Source: Massilia polaris (GTDB lineage Bacteria > Pseudomonadota > Gammaproteobacteria > Burkholderiales > Burkholderiaceae_D). From it: 64,000 bases of DNA. The notes beneath the pieces were generated by a model. The model was not told the DNA's origin. It saw only the letters and a list, made by a program, of their open reading frames with translations, and did not search any database. Below, in pieces: positions 38,724 to 47,148 of the stretch; positions within the stretch are counted from its first letter, which is position 1, and every line of letters starts with the position of its first letter. Both the position numbers and the translations under genes were made by a program. The stretch is from positions 475,951-539,950 of the forward strand of contig NZ_JABBGG010000002.1 of the NCBI RefSeq assembly GCF_012927275.1, given 5' to 3'.

Positions 38724-39746
38724 ATGAGCATCAAAGATAAACTACCAGGCAAGCTTGGCTTTGGCACCGCGCCGTTGGGCAATATGTTCCGCAACATTCC
38801 TGAGGAAGAAGCCTTGGCGACGGTCGATGCCGCCTGGGAGCATGGCGTACGCTATTTCGACACCGCGCCGTTCTATGGCGCCGGCCTGGCTGAAATACGT
38901 CTGGCCAGTGCGTTGGGCAAGCGTCGCCGTGACGACTATGTCTTGAGCACCAAGGTCGGCCGCGTCATCCTCGATGAGCTGGAAGATCCGGCGACGCGCG
39001 ACCTGGGTGAAAAAGGCGGTCTGTTCGAGTTCGGCCGTCCCAATAAAATGATCAACGACTACAGCGCCGACGCCACGCTGCGCTCGATCGAGGACAGCTT
39101 GAAGCGCTTGAACACCGACCGCCTGGACATCGTCTGGGTACACGACATCGCCCAGGATTTCTATGGCGACGAGTGGCTGGCACAGTTCGAAATCGCCCGC
39201 ACCGGTGCCTTCCGCGTGCTGAGCCGCTTGCGCGATGAAGGCGTCATCAAGGCCTGGGGTCTGGGCGTGAACCGGGTCGAACCATGCGAACTGACGCTGG
39301 ACCTGAACGAAGCACAGCCCGACGGCTTCCTGCTGGCAGGCCGCTACACGCTGCTCGACCATGAACGGGCGTTGCAGAGACTGATGCCGGCGGCGGCCAA
39401 AGCCGGTGTCGACATTGTCGTCGGCGGTCCGTACAGCTCAGGCATCCTGGCCGGCGGCAGCCACTTCGAATACCAGAAGGCACCGGCCGAGATCATTGCC
39501 CGGGTCGAGCGCATTAAGGCTATCGCCAACCGTCACCATGTCAGTATCAAGGCCGCCGCGCTGCAGTTCTCGCTGGCCAATCCGGCGGTCGCCGCGGTGA
39601 TTCCCGGCGCCAGCCGCCCGGAGCGCATCGCCGAAGATGCGCAAGCGCTGAACGCCGCGATCCCGGCCGCTTTCTGGCAGGAGATCCGTCAAGAAAAATT
39701 AGTGGCAGCCGATGCACCGGTGCCAGCAACCGGCGAAAAGGAGTAA
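38724..39746 (+). CDS. aldo/keto reductase
   Basis: The 340-residue protein shows the aldo/keto reductase pattern: GFGTAPLGNMF, the FDTAPFYGAGLAE motif with catalytic Asp and Tyr, VLSTKVGR with the catalytic Lys, and DRLDIVWVHD. It most resembles the D-threo-aldose 1-dehydrogenase / pyridoxal-dehydrogenase-like branch. It should oxidise or reduce a small sugar or aldehyde with NAD(P). It is followed after 4 bases by the SRPBCC gene and is divergent from a LysR regulator. Confidence 0.9.
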   Translation: MSIKDKLPGKLGFGTAPLGNMFRNIPEEEALATVDAAWEHGVRYFDTAPFYGAGLAEIRLASALGKRRRDDYVLSTKVGRVILDELEDPATRDLGEKGGLFEFGRPNKMINDYSADATLRSIEDSLKRLNTDRLDIVWVHDIAQDFYGDEWLAQFEIARTGAFRVLSRLRDEGVIKAWGLGVNRVEPCELTLDLNEAQPDGFLLAGRYTLLDHERALQRLMPAAAKAGVDIVVGGPYSSGILAGGSHFEYQKAPAEIIARVERIKAIANRHHVSIKAAALQFSLANPAVAAVIPGASRPERIAEDAQALNAAIPAAFWQEIRQEKLVAADAPVPATGEKE

Positions 39747-39750
39747 GAGC

Positions 39751-40173
39751 ATGGCCAGCACAAGCGCAAGCATAGAAATTGCCGCAACGGCGGAACGCGT
39801 ATGGCAGATGATCGGCGGCTTCAATTCGCTGCCTGACTGGCTGCCCTATATTGCCGGCAGCGAGCTGAGCGAAGGAGGGCGCGTGCGCAGCTTGAAAACG
39901 CCTGAAGGCGAGATCATCATCGAGCGCCTGGAAAGCTTCAGCCAACAAGACCGTTCCTATAGCTACTCGATCCTGCAGGCGCCTTTTCCTGCCACGCACT
40001 ACCTGTCCACTCTCCAGGTGCGGGAAATAGCGGAAGGACAGGCTTCCTTGGTGGTGTGGTCGGGCAGCTTTGTGCCGGCCGGCGTCAGCGATGCGGAAAT
40101 CAGCAACATGTTTCACGGGATTTACCGGGACGGGCTACAGGCATTGAAGCTGCGCCTGCTTGAAAAGAACTGA
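39751..40173 (+). CDS. SRPBCC (START/polyketide cyclase-like) protein
   Basis: The 140-residue protein has the SRPBCC ligand-pocket pattern: ASIEIAATAERVWQMIGGFNSLPDWLPYI at the N-terminus, then GEIIIERLESFSQQDRSYSYSIL, and a C-terminal helix (FHGIYRDGLQALKLRLLE). Such small proteins bind hydrophobic ligands or catalyse cyclisation or dehydration. It is co-transcribed with the aldo/keto reductase (4-base gap, AAAAGGAG upstream). The substrate is unknown. Confidence 0.85.
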   Translation: MASTSASIEIAATAERVWQMIGGFNSLPDWLPYIAGSELSEGGRVRSLKTPEGEIIIERLESFSQQDRSYSYSILQAPFPATHYLSTLQVREIAEGQASLVVWSGSFVPAGVSDAEISNMFHGIYRDGLQALKLRLLEKN

Positions 40174-40245
40174 TGCACTGATTTACCGGTCGACTTGGGC
40201 ACTGACCTTCCGGCTGCATCAGCGTCCGGTAACTTGGAGAATGCG

Positions 40246-40509
40246 TCAGCGCAAGCGTTTGAGCGGACCGGCCATGCGCAGGAAGCCGAGTGCCGCAGTG
40301 GTGTAGAAGGTGCGCGACGTTCCCACTGCAAAGTCATCGACATGGACCACGGTTCCCATGTCGGCCTCCTGCCAAGACAGCGCGAACACGCTTGGCGCAA
40401 GCTCGACAGCCTCGTACTGCACAGTGGCCGTCGCACCAGTGAATTCGCCTTCGGTGACCTCGTAAGTCATCGTATGGCCGTCATTGGCATAAATGTTGAG
40501 CACCGTCAT
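40246..40509 (-). CDS. MoaF-like small protein
   Basis: The 87-residue protein (MTVLNIYANDGHTMTYEV...) looks like the MoaF-related lipocalin-type family. Its GTVVHVDDF and RTFYTTAALGFLRMAGPLKRL segments resemble sheet and tail elements of that family. MoaF-type proteins occur in monoamine-regulated operons of enterobacteria; function is unknown. It follows the SDR gene after 15 bases and is probably in the same operon. Confidence 0.65.
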   Translation of the reverse strand: MTVLNIYANDGHTMTYEVTEGEFTGATATVQYEAVELAPSVFALSWQEADMGTVVHVDDFAVGTSRTFYTTAALGFLRMAGPLKRLR

Positions 40510-40524
40510 CGCCGTGCCGTGCGC

Positions 40525-41307
40525 TCAGAGCCGGTAGCCGCCGCTCGCATCAATGACCTGACCGGTCGTCCACTTTGAGGCCGGACTCGCCAGGAAGCCA
40601 ATGACGCCGGCAATATCTTGCGGCGTGCCGACCCGGCCCAGCGGGCTGGCCGCGATCATTGCAGCTTTTCCTTCCTCCGTGCGCAGCCAGGCGGCGTTCA
40701 TGTCGGTGTCAACTGGACCCGGAGCAACCGCGTTGACAATGATGCCGCGTGGGCCGAGCTCCACTGCCCAGTGGCGCGTGAATGCATCGACAGCAGCCTT
40801 GGCACCAGCATAGGCGGAGATGGCGGTGAATCCGCCAGCCGTCTCGAATACGCGGCTCGACAAGACGCTCGACAGGTTGATGATGCGAGCGCCTGCCTTC
40901 ATGCGCGCCAATGCGTGTTGGGTGGTCAAGAAGACCGCCTTCACATTCAACGTGAACTGACGATCAAACAGCGCCGGCGAGGTGCTGTCAAGCGCGCCAC
41001 CGTCGGCCACACCCGCGTTGTTGACCAGCACATCGATCCGCGCCTCTCGGCCGCATTGCCTCAGTCCGTCGTCGACGCCCTTGAACAGATGCGTCACGCC
41101 GGCATCGGTCGTGAGATCCGCACTTACTGCGAAGCCGTCGCCGCCGGCGGCCTTGATCGCTGCCAGCGTGATGTCAGCCGCATCCTGGTCGGCGCGGAAA
41201 TGCACGATGACGAAACAACCTAGTCGCGCGAGTTCGATTGAGGCGGCACGTCCAATGCCGCGCGAGGCACCGGTAACCAGTGCGACCTGAGAGAGAGGTG
41301 TTGTCAT
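40525..41307 (-). CDS. short-chain dehydrogenase/reductase
   Basis: The 260-residue protein has the classical SDR features: TGASRGIGRA (cofactor binding), NNAGVADGG, the catalytic Ser in NLSSVLSS, YAGAK with catalytic Tyr and Lys, and the PGPVDTDM stretch. The Arg after TGAS suggests NADP preference. It should reduce or oxidise a small carbonyl or hydroxyl compound. It is divergent from a LysR gene (41477), a common regulator-target arrangement. Confidence 0.92.
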   Translation of the reverse strand: MTTPLSQVALVTGASRGIGRAASIELARLGCFVIVHFRADQDAADITLAAIKAAGGDGFAVSADLTTDAGVTHLFKGVDDGLRQCGREARIDVLVNNAGVADGGALDSTSPALFDRQFTLNVKAVFLTTQHALARMKAGARIINLSSVLSSRVFETAGGFTAISAYAGAKAAVDAFTRHWAVELGPRGIIVNAVAPGPVDTDMNAAWLRTEEGKAAMIAASPLGRVGTPQDIAGVIGFLASPASKWTTGQVIDASGGYRL

Positions 41308-41476
41308 GAATATTCCTGCTGTATGTTTAGGTTGAATTGCATGCCCCGGCCTGGGGTCTGCCTTGCCAGATACCGCCAGTTCGCTTCGGTTTTGTCTGCA
41401 AGGAAGGTAGTTTATGGTTGCAAAAACTAAAGATAAACATCAAAATCTGCATCCCATCTATGCGTTTTCATCATTC

Positions 41477-42388
41477 ATGAATCACGACCACCTGCGAATC
41501 GTCGTTGAAATCGCCCGGCAGGGAAATTTCTCCAGCGTCGCCAAACTGCACGATTTAGATCCCTCTTCGGTCTCGCGCATCGTCCAATCGGTCGAGCGCG
41601 AGCTTGGTGTCAGGCTGTTTCAACGATCGGCACGGCACGTGGCCGTGACCGAGGCGGGTGCAGCCTATGTGGCACGCGTGGCACATCTGCTTGAGGAACT
41701 GGATGCTGCCGGCGACGCCGTGAAGTCGATGGAAAACCGGCCCACGGGTATATTGCGGATCACGGCATCGGTCGCTTTCGGGCAAGCCTGTCTGGTACCA
41801 CTAATGCCAGAGTTCGCCAGACGTTACCCGGAAATCACGCTCGAACTCATCCTCAACGATGCCAACCTGGATATGGTTGCCGACCGCATCGATCTGGCAC
41901 TTCGGTTGAGTCCCCGTATGGCGCAGGATCTCGTTCGCGTGAAATGGTTTGACGCCACCTACAGAATCTGCGCGAGCCCCGCATACCTCGAAACGCACCC
42001 GGCAATCGAACGTCCGGAAGATCTCGGGCGACACCCCTGTGTGTTATTCGGTCACCCGCATCCGCAGTCCAGCTGGCACCTCCGAAGTGCCAATGGCACG
42101 ACACAGGACATTACCGTCCCGACTGCGATGGTGGCCTCGAATGGTCTGGCGCAGAAGGCGCTTGCGTTGGCCGGTATGGGGCCCGCCCTGATGCCCATAT
42201 GGCTCGCTGCGCCCGAGATCTCCTCAGGCGCACTCAAGCAGATACTTCCCGGTTACGCCGTTGCGCCGAGCGATTTCGAAGGCGCGGCTTGGCTGCTTTA
42301 TCCGCACCGCAGTTTCTTGCCGGCGAAAACCCGCGCCATCGTGAACTTCCTGCTGGATCATGTGGCCAAGGAATGGACCTCGGTGTGA
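41477..42388 (+). CDS. LysR family transcriptional regulator
   Basis: The protein (303 residues from 41477) has an N-terminal winged helix (NHDHLRIVVEIARQGNFSSVAKLHDLDPSSVSRIVQSVERELG) and a LysR substrate-binding domain (LRITASVAFGQACLVPLMPEF onward). It resembles the LysR group that regulates a divergently transcribed SDR. An ATG at 41414 in frame would add 21 residues (KTKDKHQNLHPIYA) not typical of the family; which start is used is unsure. Confidence 0.88.
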   Translation: MNHDHLRIVVEIARQGNFSSVAKLHDLDPSSVSRIVQSVERELGVRLFQRSARHVAVTEAGAAYVARVAHLLEELDAAGDAVKSMENRPTGILRITASVAFGQACLVPLMPEFARRYPEITLELILNDANLDMVADRIDLALRLSPRMAQDLVRVKWFDATYRICASPAYLETHPAIERPEDLGRHPCVLFGHPHPQSSWHLRSANGTTQDITVPTAMVASNGLAQKALALAGMGPALMPIWLAAPEISSGALKQILPGYAVAPSDFEGAAWLLYPHRSFLPAKTRAIVNFLLDHVAKEWTSV

Positions 42389-42555
42389 GTTAAGGCAAAC
42401 TTGAATCCTTGTCGCTCAAACAAGGCACTGTACCGGCGTCTGACGCATTCCTGCTGCGGAGCTTGGGGAAGCGTAAGAACGTGCAGCGTTCGCATAGCTA
42501 AGATGGAGCAATTGCCAAACTATACGCAACTTGCGGATCGACCTATCCATTTGCG

Positions 42556-42561
42556 TATAAT
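42556..42561 (+). promoter_or_regulatory. perfect -10 hexamer next to the toxin start
   Basis: TATAAT lies only 3 bases before the ATG of the HigB-like gene. If used, the transcript would start at or just after the ATG, giving a leaderless message or a shorter toxin. A -35-like TTGCGG at 42531-42536 is 19 bases upstream. Confidence 0.4.
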
Positions 42562-42564
42562 CGT

Positions 42565-42909
42565 ATGCGTGCAACCTTCATCGAACTCCCGCCGTTCATG
42601 CGGTACCGCGCCGACTATCTTGATGATCAGGCTTATCGCACGTTGCAGACGGAGTTGATGAAACATCCCGAGGCCGGGGACGTGATTCCCGGCACCGGGG
42701 GACTGAGAAAGCTGCGCTTTAGGGACCTCGGCCGTGGAAAAGGTAAGCGGGGCGGCTTGCGGGTGATTTACTACTGGCGAGTTGCGGCAGATCAATTCTG
42801 GCTATTCACCTTGTATGACAAAGACGAAGCCGCCGACTTGTCCGCGGATCAGCGCAAAACCCTGTCTTCCATGCTGGCGCGCGAATTGAAAGCAAGGAGC
42901 ACGAAATGA
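42565..42909 (+). CDS. HigB2-like RelE-superfamily toxin
   Basis: The 114-residue protein matches the RelE/HigB2-type toxin pattern: ATFIELPPF, YLDDQAYRTLQTELMKHPEAGDVIPGTGGLRKLRF, GKGKRGGLRVIYYW, LFTLYDKDEAADL. These toxins cleave mRNA on the ribosome. In known pairs the antitoxin HigA2 follows and has a disordered N-terminus plus an HTH domain. Here the next gene keeps only the N-terminal part. The two genes overlap by four bases. Confidence 0.85.
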   Translation: MRATFIELPPFMRYRADYLDDQAYRTLQTELMKHPEAGDVIPGTGGLRKLRFRDLGRGKGKRGGLRVIYYWRVAADQFWLFTLYDKDEAADLSADQRKTLSSMLARELKARSTK

Positions 42910-43148
42910 CGAAGCGAAATTTGTTTGCGGAGCTCGAAGAGGGATTTGATGCGCTCGCTGATGAACGTGCAGGCAAGGTTACGCTTCGCAGCAGCACCGT
43001 CGAGTATCGGCCCGCCCTTGACGACTGGTTGCACGATCATGTCGCACCTGCGTATGACGCTATCAAGGTCGACCCTTCGCGCGCGGTAAGCATTGCTGGC
43101 GTTCGCGAACGGATTATTGCTGAGGACGATGCTGCCCGCAAAAAATGA
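42906..43148 (+). CDS. hybrid antitoxin: HigA2-like N-terminus fused to ParD-like C-terminus
   Basis: The 80-residue protein has two parts. Residues 1-34 (MTKRNLFAELEEGFDAL...AGKVTLRSSTVE) match the start of HigA2-type antitoxins, which in Vibrio cholerae HigA2 is the disordered toxin-neutralising segment. Residues about 36-80 (LDDWLHDHVAPAYDAIK, DPSRAVSIAGVRERI) match the C-terminal toxin-binding region of ParD-type antitoxins. Neither the HigA HTH nor the ParD ribbon-helix-helix is present. It overlaps both flanking toxin genes by four bases. Domain assignments come from memory of family patterns; the bivalent function is inference. Confidence 0.7.
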   Translation: MTKRNLFAELEEGFDALADERAGKVTLRSSTVEYRPALDDWLHDHVAPAYDAIKVDPSRAVSIAGVRERIIAEDDAARKK

Positions 43149-43471
43149 GCAGCTATACCGTCGTGTTCACGCCGGAAGCTGAGCAACACCTCGCCGAGCT
43201 GTATCGATATATGTCGCAAAAATCGTCGGCCGGCACAGCGCATCGCTTCACGATGGCGATTGTTGACTATTGCGCCGCCATGGACGAATTTCCGCACAAA
43301 GGCATGCGGCGCGAGGACATTCGCCCCGGCCTGAGAATCATCAACTATCGCGGAAGCACAGTCATTGCTATCGCGGTTGACGACCTCGCCCGCGTCACCA
43401 TCATCGGCATCGTTTACGGCGGACGAAATTACGAGGCGCTGCTCCGCCCGGACGATAGCGACAAGCCGTGA
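43145..43471 (+). CDS. ParE-like RelE-superfamily toxin
   Basis: The 108-residue protein has the RelE/ParE fold pattern: YTVVFTPEAEQHLAELYRYM, EFPHKGMRREDIRPGLRIINYRGSTVIAIAVDD, VTIIGIVYGGRNYEALL. ParE-type toxins poison DNA gyrase. It begins inside the stop region of the hybrid antitoxin (ATGA overlap), as in normal parDE operons. It looks full length. Confidence 0.85.
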   Translation: MSSYTVVFTPEAEQHLAELYRYMSQKSSAGTAHRFTMAIVDYCAAMDEFPHKGMRREDIRPGLRIINYRGSTVIAIAVDDLARVTIIGIVYGGRNYEALLRPDDSDKP

Positions 43472-43590
43472 GTAATCCGTGGTTTGCCGATCTCTTTTAT
43501 TTTTTTCGCAAACCCTGTCGATTTCTGCGAATCTGATACGTCGTAGTGTAAGCAAGACCAATAACACTCAACCTTTCAGGGAGATAAGCA

Positions 43591-44055
43591 ATGCTTGACA
43601 CTCCGCACATCACGCAGTCGACCGCGCAACAGGCGGCGGTCATCCACCTGACCATCCCGCGCGACCAGATCCGCACCGCGATGGGTCCCGCCATCCAGGA
43701 AGTCATCGACACCGTCGCCGCCCAGGGCATCGGCCCTGCCGGTCCCGTGTTCTCGCACCACCTCAGCATGCAGCCCGGCACCTTCGACTTTGAAGTCGGC
43801 GTCCCCGTAGCGAGTCCCGTCATGCCGACGGGCAGGGTCAGGCCGGGCGAGCTGCGTGCCGCCAAGGTCGCCCGCACCGTCCTGCAGGGCAACTACGACA
43901 AGCTTCCTGACGGCTGGGGCCAGTTCATGGCCTGGCTCGACAAGGAAGGCCTTCCGAAAGCGCCAGACCTGTGGGAGGTGTACGTCAAAGGCCCCAGCCT
44001 GGACCCCGACCCCTCCACCTGGCGCACTGAACTCAACCAGCCACTGCTCGGCTAA
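43591..44055 (+). CDS. GyrI-like small-molecule-binding domain protein
   Basis: The 154-residue protein resembles a stand-alone GyrI/AraC effector-binding domain: GPAIQEVIDTVAAQGIGPAGPVFSHH, then FDFEVGVPV, and TVLQGNYDKLPDGWGQFMAWLDKEG. No DNA-binding domain is present. Such domains bind hydrophobic compounds or act as hydrolases of cyclopropanoid toxins. AGGGAG precedes the ATG. It is the first gene of the sigma-factor cluster. Confidence 0.75.
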   Translation: MLDTPHITQSTAQQAAVIHLTIPRDQIRTAMGPAIQEVIDTVAAQGIGPAGPVFSHHLSMQPGTFDFEVGVPVASPVMPTGRVRPGELRAAKVARTVLQGNYDKLPDGWGQFMAWLDKEGLPKAPDLWEVYVKGPSLDPDPSTWRTELNQPLLG

Positions 44056-44078
44056 CCCAACCATAAAGGAGACACACC

Positions 44079-44546
44079 ATGACAACGCAAAACGTCAAAC
44101 CTATCCCCGAAGGCGTGCACGCCGTTACTCCGCACCTGGTCTGCGCGGGCGCAGCCGAGGCGATCGAGTTCTATAAAAAAGCGTTTAATGCGGTCGAAAT
44201 TCACCGCATGCCCGGCCCGGGCGGGAAGCTGATGCACGGCGCGATCCGCATCGGCGACTCGATGGTGATGCTGGCCGACGAATTCCCTGAATGGGGCAGC
44301 AAGGGACCAAAAACCCTGGGTGGCACGCCGGTGACCATCCACCTGTATGTCGAGGACGTCGACGCCGTGTTCGCCCAGGCGGTATCCGCTGGCGCCACGC
44401 CTGCGATGGCGGTGGCCGACATGTTCTGGGGCGACCGCTATGGCATGCTGATCGACCCGTTCGGCCACAGCTGGTCGGTCGCCACCCACATCAAGGACCT
44501 GACGACCGAAGAGATGATCGAGGCATCCAAGGCCGGCTGCCCTTAA
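44079..44546 (+). CDS. VOC family protein (PhnB/glyoxalase-like)
   Basis: The 155-residue protein matches the PhnB-like branch of the vicinal-oxygen-chelate superfamily: VTPHLVCAGAAEAIEFYKKAFNAVE, IRIGDSMVMLADEFPEW, and GDRYGMLIDPFGHSWSVATHIKDLT. It has the double beta-alpha-beta-beta-beta pattern in one chain. Close relatives are annotated as glyoxalase/bleomycin resistance proteins, but the reaction is unknown. GGAG precedes the start. Genes of this family often sit beside ECF42 sigma factors and YciI proteins. Confidence 0.88.
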   Translation: MTTQNVKPIPEGVHAVTPHLVCAGAAEAIEFYKKAFNAVEIHRMPGPGGKLMHGAIRIGDSMVMLADEFPEWGSKGPKTLGGTPVTIHLYVEDVDAVFAQAVSAGATPAMAVADMFWGDRYGMLIDPFGHSWSVATHIKDLTTEEMIEASKAGCP

Positions 44547-44570
44547 TGACGACATCGAAAGGAGAACAAC

Positions 44571-44996
44571 ATGCGATTCATGATTATCGTTAAAGCCACC
44601 GCCGATTCCGAAGCCGGCAAGATGCCGACCGAGAAGCTGTTGGCAGACATGGGCAAGTACAACGAAGAGCTGGTGAAGGCCGGTGTGATGCTGGCCGGTG
44701 AAGGCCTGCATCCGAGCTCGAAGGGCGCGCGGATCAAATTCTCGGGCGCCAACCGGGCCATCGTCGATGGCCCGTTCGCCGAGACCAAGGAGCTGGTCGC
44801 CGGCTTCTGGCTGTGGGACGTGAAGTCGAAAGAGGAAGCGATCGAGTGGGTCAAGCGCTGCCCGAACCCGATGGAAGGCGACTCCGAGATCGAGATCCGC
44901 CAGGTGTTCGAGGCATCCGACTTCGGCGACGAGTTCACGCCGGAGCTGCGCGCGCAGGAAGAAGCCTTGCGTGAGCAGATCGCAGCCAAACACTAA
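44571..44996 (+). CDS. DGPF (YciI-related) domain protein
   Basis: The 141-residue protein carries the DGPF motif (VDGPFAETKELVAGFWLWDV) of the YciI/DGPF family (PF03795) and starts with FMIIVKATADSEAGKMP, as usual for members linked to ECF42 sigma factors. Work in Streptomyces suggests that DGPF proteins help activate their partner sigma factor. AAAGGAG precedes the ATG. The tail (EIEIRQVFEASDFGDEFTPEL) is shared with the next gene. Confidence 0.88.
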   Translation: MRFMIIVKATADSEAGKMPTEKLLADMGKYNEELVKAGVMLAGEGLHPSSKGARIKFSGANRAIVDGPFAETKELVAGFWLWDVKSKEEAIEWVKRCPNPMEGDSEIEIRQVFEASDFGDEFTPELRAQEEALREQIAAKH

Positions 44997-45011
44997 TTGA
45001 AGGGAAATCTC

Positions 45012-45839
45012 ATGCGATTCCTGATCTTCCGAAAAGCCGACGCGGAAACCGAGCAGGGCGCGATGCCCAGCGAGGAGTTGTTGACCGCGATGGGCGCCTA
45101 CAACCAGCAGCTGGTCGACGCCGGCGTGATGCGCGCCGGCGAAGGACTGCGGCCCACCCGCGAAGCCGTGCGCATGAAGCTCCACAACGGTCAGGCCACG
45201 GTCATCGACGGCCCGTTCACCGAGACCAAGGAGTTGATTGCCGGCCTCTCCGTCTTCGAAGCCGCGTCACGCGAGGAGGTGGTGAACTGGATAAGGCAGT
45301 GGCCGATGCAGGATGGCGACGGTAATGTCACCGTCGAAATCCGCGAGGCCGGCTGTCCAGGCGGATGCGCCGAGGTGCATCCGAACCCGGATGCGAAGCA
45401 GGAGGGCAAGCGGTTCGCGGTCCTGCTCCGTTCCAGCCCCGCGCTTGAGGCGGAGGAGCCGGTGGCGCAGGAAAAGCTCGACCGCCTCGACGCCCACAAC
45501 GCGGCGGAAGCGGCCAGGGGCGTGCTGCTGGCGGCCGACGGACTGCGTTCGAGTGCGCGCGCCAGCCGAGTGCAGTTCAGCGGCGGCAAGGCGACGGTGC
45601 TGGACGGGCCATTCACCGAAATCAAGGAGCTGATCGCGGGATACTGGATGATCCGCGTGGCGTCGATGATGGATGCCATCGAATGGGCAAAGCGCAATCC
45701 GTATCCGACCGGGCCTGATGTCGAAGTCGAGATCCGGCCGATGTACGAGCTCGACGACCTTGACGTCGACTTCACGCCGGAGCTGCGCGAGGCCGAGCAG
45801 CGCATGCGCCAGATGCAGCTTGAAGCTGGCATGCGCTAG
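45012..45839 (+). CDS. tandem two-domain DGPF (YciI-related) protein
   Basis: The 275-residue protein holds two DGPF domains in tandem. The first has IDGPFTETKELIAGLSVFEA and ends at an unusual GCPGGCAEVHPNPDA linker; the second has LDGPFTEIKELIAGYWMIRV. The C-terminal DLDVDFTPELREAEQRM resembles the tail of the preceding gene, so the second half likely arose by duplication of it. I chose ATG 45012 (GGGAAATC upstream); a TTG at 44997 also opens the frame. The sigma-factor gene starts 12 bases later. Confidence 0.85.
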   Translation: MRFLIFRKADAETEQGAMPSEELLTAMGAYNQQLVDAGVMRAGEGLRPTREAVRMKLHNGQATVIDGPFTETKELIAGLSVFEAASREEVVNWIRQWPMQDGDGNVTVEIREAGCPGGCAEVHPNPDAKQEGKRFAVLLRSSPALEAEEPVAQEKLDRLDAHNAAEAARGVLLAADGLRSSARASRVQFSGGKATVLDGPFTEIKELIAGYWMIRVASMMDAIEWAKRNPYPTGPDVEVEIRPMYELDDLDVDFTPELREAEQRMRQMQLEAGMR

Positions 45840-45851
45840 GCGACGCCTTCG

Positions 45852-47129
45852 ATGACAAAGGAAAGTACGCATCGCGTCATCGAGGGCGTCTGGCGCATCG
45901 AGTCGGCGCGCATCATCGGCGCACTGGCGCGGATGCTGCGCGACGTCGGGCTGGCCGAGGAGCTGGCGCAGGACGCCTTGGTCGGAGCGCTGGAATGCTG
46001 GCCCGCCAGCGGCATCCCGGACAACCCGGCCGCATGGCTGATGACGGTGGCGAAGAACCGCGCGCTCGACCACCTGCGCCACGCCAAGCTGCACCAGTCG
46101 AAGGAAGCCGAGCTTACCTACGAAATCGAAACGCAGCTGGAGAATGCCGCGCCAGACCTCGACGCCGCTCTGGACGACGACTTCGGCGACGACATGCTGC
46201 GGCTGATGTTCGTCTGCTGCCATCCGGTCCTGTCGACCGAGGCGCGCGCCGCGCTGGCCCTGCGCCTGCTGGGCGGCCTGAGTACCGACGAAATCGCGCG
46301 CGCCTTCCTGGTCTCCGAACCCACGGTCGCGCAGCGCATTGTGCGCGCCAAGCGCACCTTGTCCGAAGCGCGCGTGTCGTTCGAGGTGCCCGCCGCGGAC
46401 CAGCTGGTGGCGCGCGTCGGCTCCGTACTACAGGTGATCTACCTGATTTTCAACGAAGGCTATTCCGCCAGCGCAGGCGACGACTGGCAGCGTCCCAAGC
46501 TGTGCGAGGAAGCGCTGCGTCTTGGCCGCATCCTCGCCGCGCGCATGCCGGACGAGGGCGAGGTGCATGGCCTTGTCGCGCTGATGGAGATCCAGTCCTC
46601 GCGCACCCGCGCGCGCATCGGCCCGAACGGCGAGCCGGTACTGCTGATGGACCAGGACCGCGCGCGCTGGGACCAGCTGCTGATACGGCGCGGCTTCGCC
46701 GCGCTGGAACGTGCCGCAAAGCCGGGCGAAGCCTTCGGCCCGTACGGGCTGCAGGCAGCCATCGCTGCCTGCCACGCGCGCGCGATCAGGCCGGAAGACA
46801 CCGACTGGACGCGCATCGCCGCGCTGTATGACGCGCTTGCGCAGGTGGCGCCATCGCCGGTGGTGGAACTTAACCGTGCGGTCGTGCTGTCGATGGCATA
46901 CGGGCCGGCAGCGGGGCTCGAGCTGGCCGACAAGCTGGCCAGCGAACCGCAGCTGCGCAACTATCACCTGCTGCCGAGTGTGCGCGGAGACCTGCTGTCG
47001 AAGCTCGGTCGCGATGCCGAAGCACGTGACGAATTCGAACGCGCGGCGTCGCTGACCAACAACCTGCGCGAGCGCGATCTGCTGCTGGCGAGGGCGCGCG
47101 ACTGCGGGCGAAAGCTGGGTTTGGGCTGA
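45852..47129 (+). CDS. ECF42-type RNA polymerase sigma factor
   Basis: The 425-residue protein has ECF sigma regions 2 (LAQDALVGALECWP, NPAAWLMTVAKNRALDHLR) and 4 (LLGGLSTDEIARAFLVSEPTVAQRIVRAKR). A long C-terminal extension includes YLIFNEGYSAS (DUF6596) and TPR-like helices. This is the ECF42 plan: no classical anti-sigma factor, DGPF proteins next door. The extension probably regulates activity. It is the last gene of the 43591-47129 cluster. Confidence 0.92.
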   Translation: MTKESTHRVIEGVWRIESARIIGALARMLRDVGLAEELAQDALVGALECWPASGIPDNPAAWLMTVAKNRALDHLRHAKLHQSKEAELTYEIETQLENAAPDLDAALDDDFGDDMLRLMFVCCHPVLSTEARAALALRLLGGLSTDEIARAFLVSEPTVAQRIVRAKRTLSEARVSFEVPAADQLVARVGSVLQVIYLIFNEGYSASAGDDWQRPKLCEEALRLGRILAARMPDEGEVHGLVALMEIQSSRTRARIGPNGEPVLLMDQDRARWDQLLIRRGFAALERAAKPGEAFGPYGLQAAIAACHARAIRPEDTDWTRIAALYDALAQVAPSPVVELNRAVVLSMAYGPAAGLELADKLASEPQLRNYHLLPSVRGDLLSKLGRDAEARDEFERAASLTNNLRERDLLLARARDCGRKLGLG

Positions 47130-47148
47130 TCTATGCTAGGCTTTTGGC

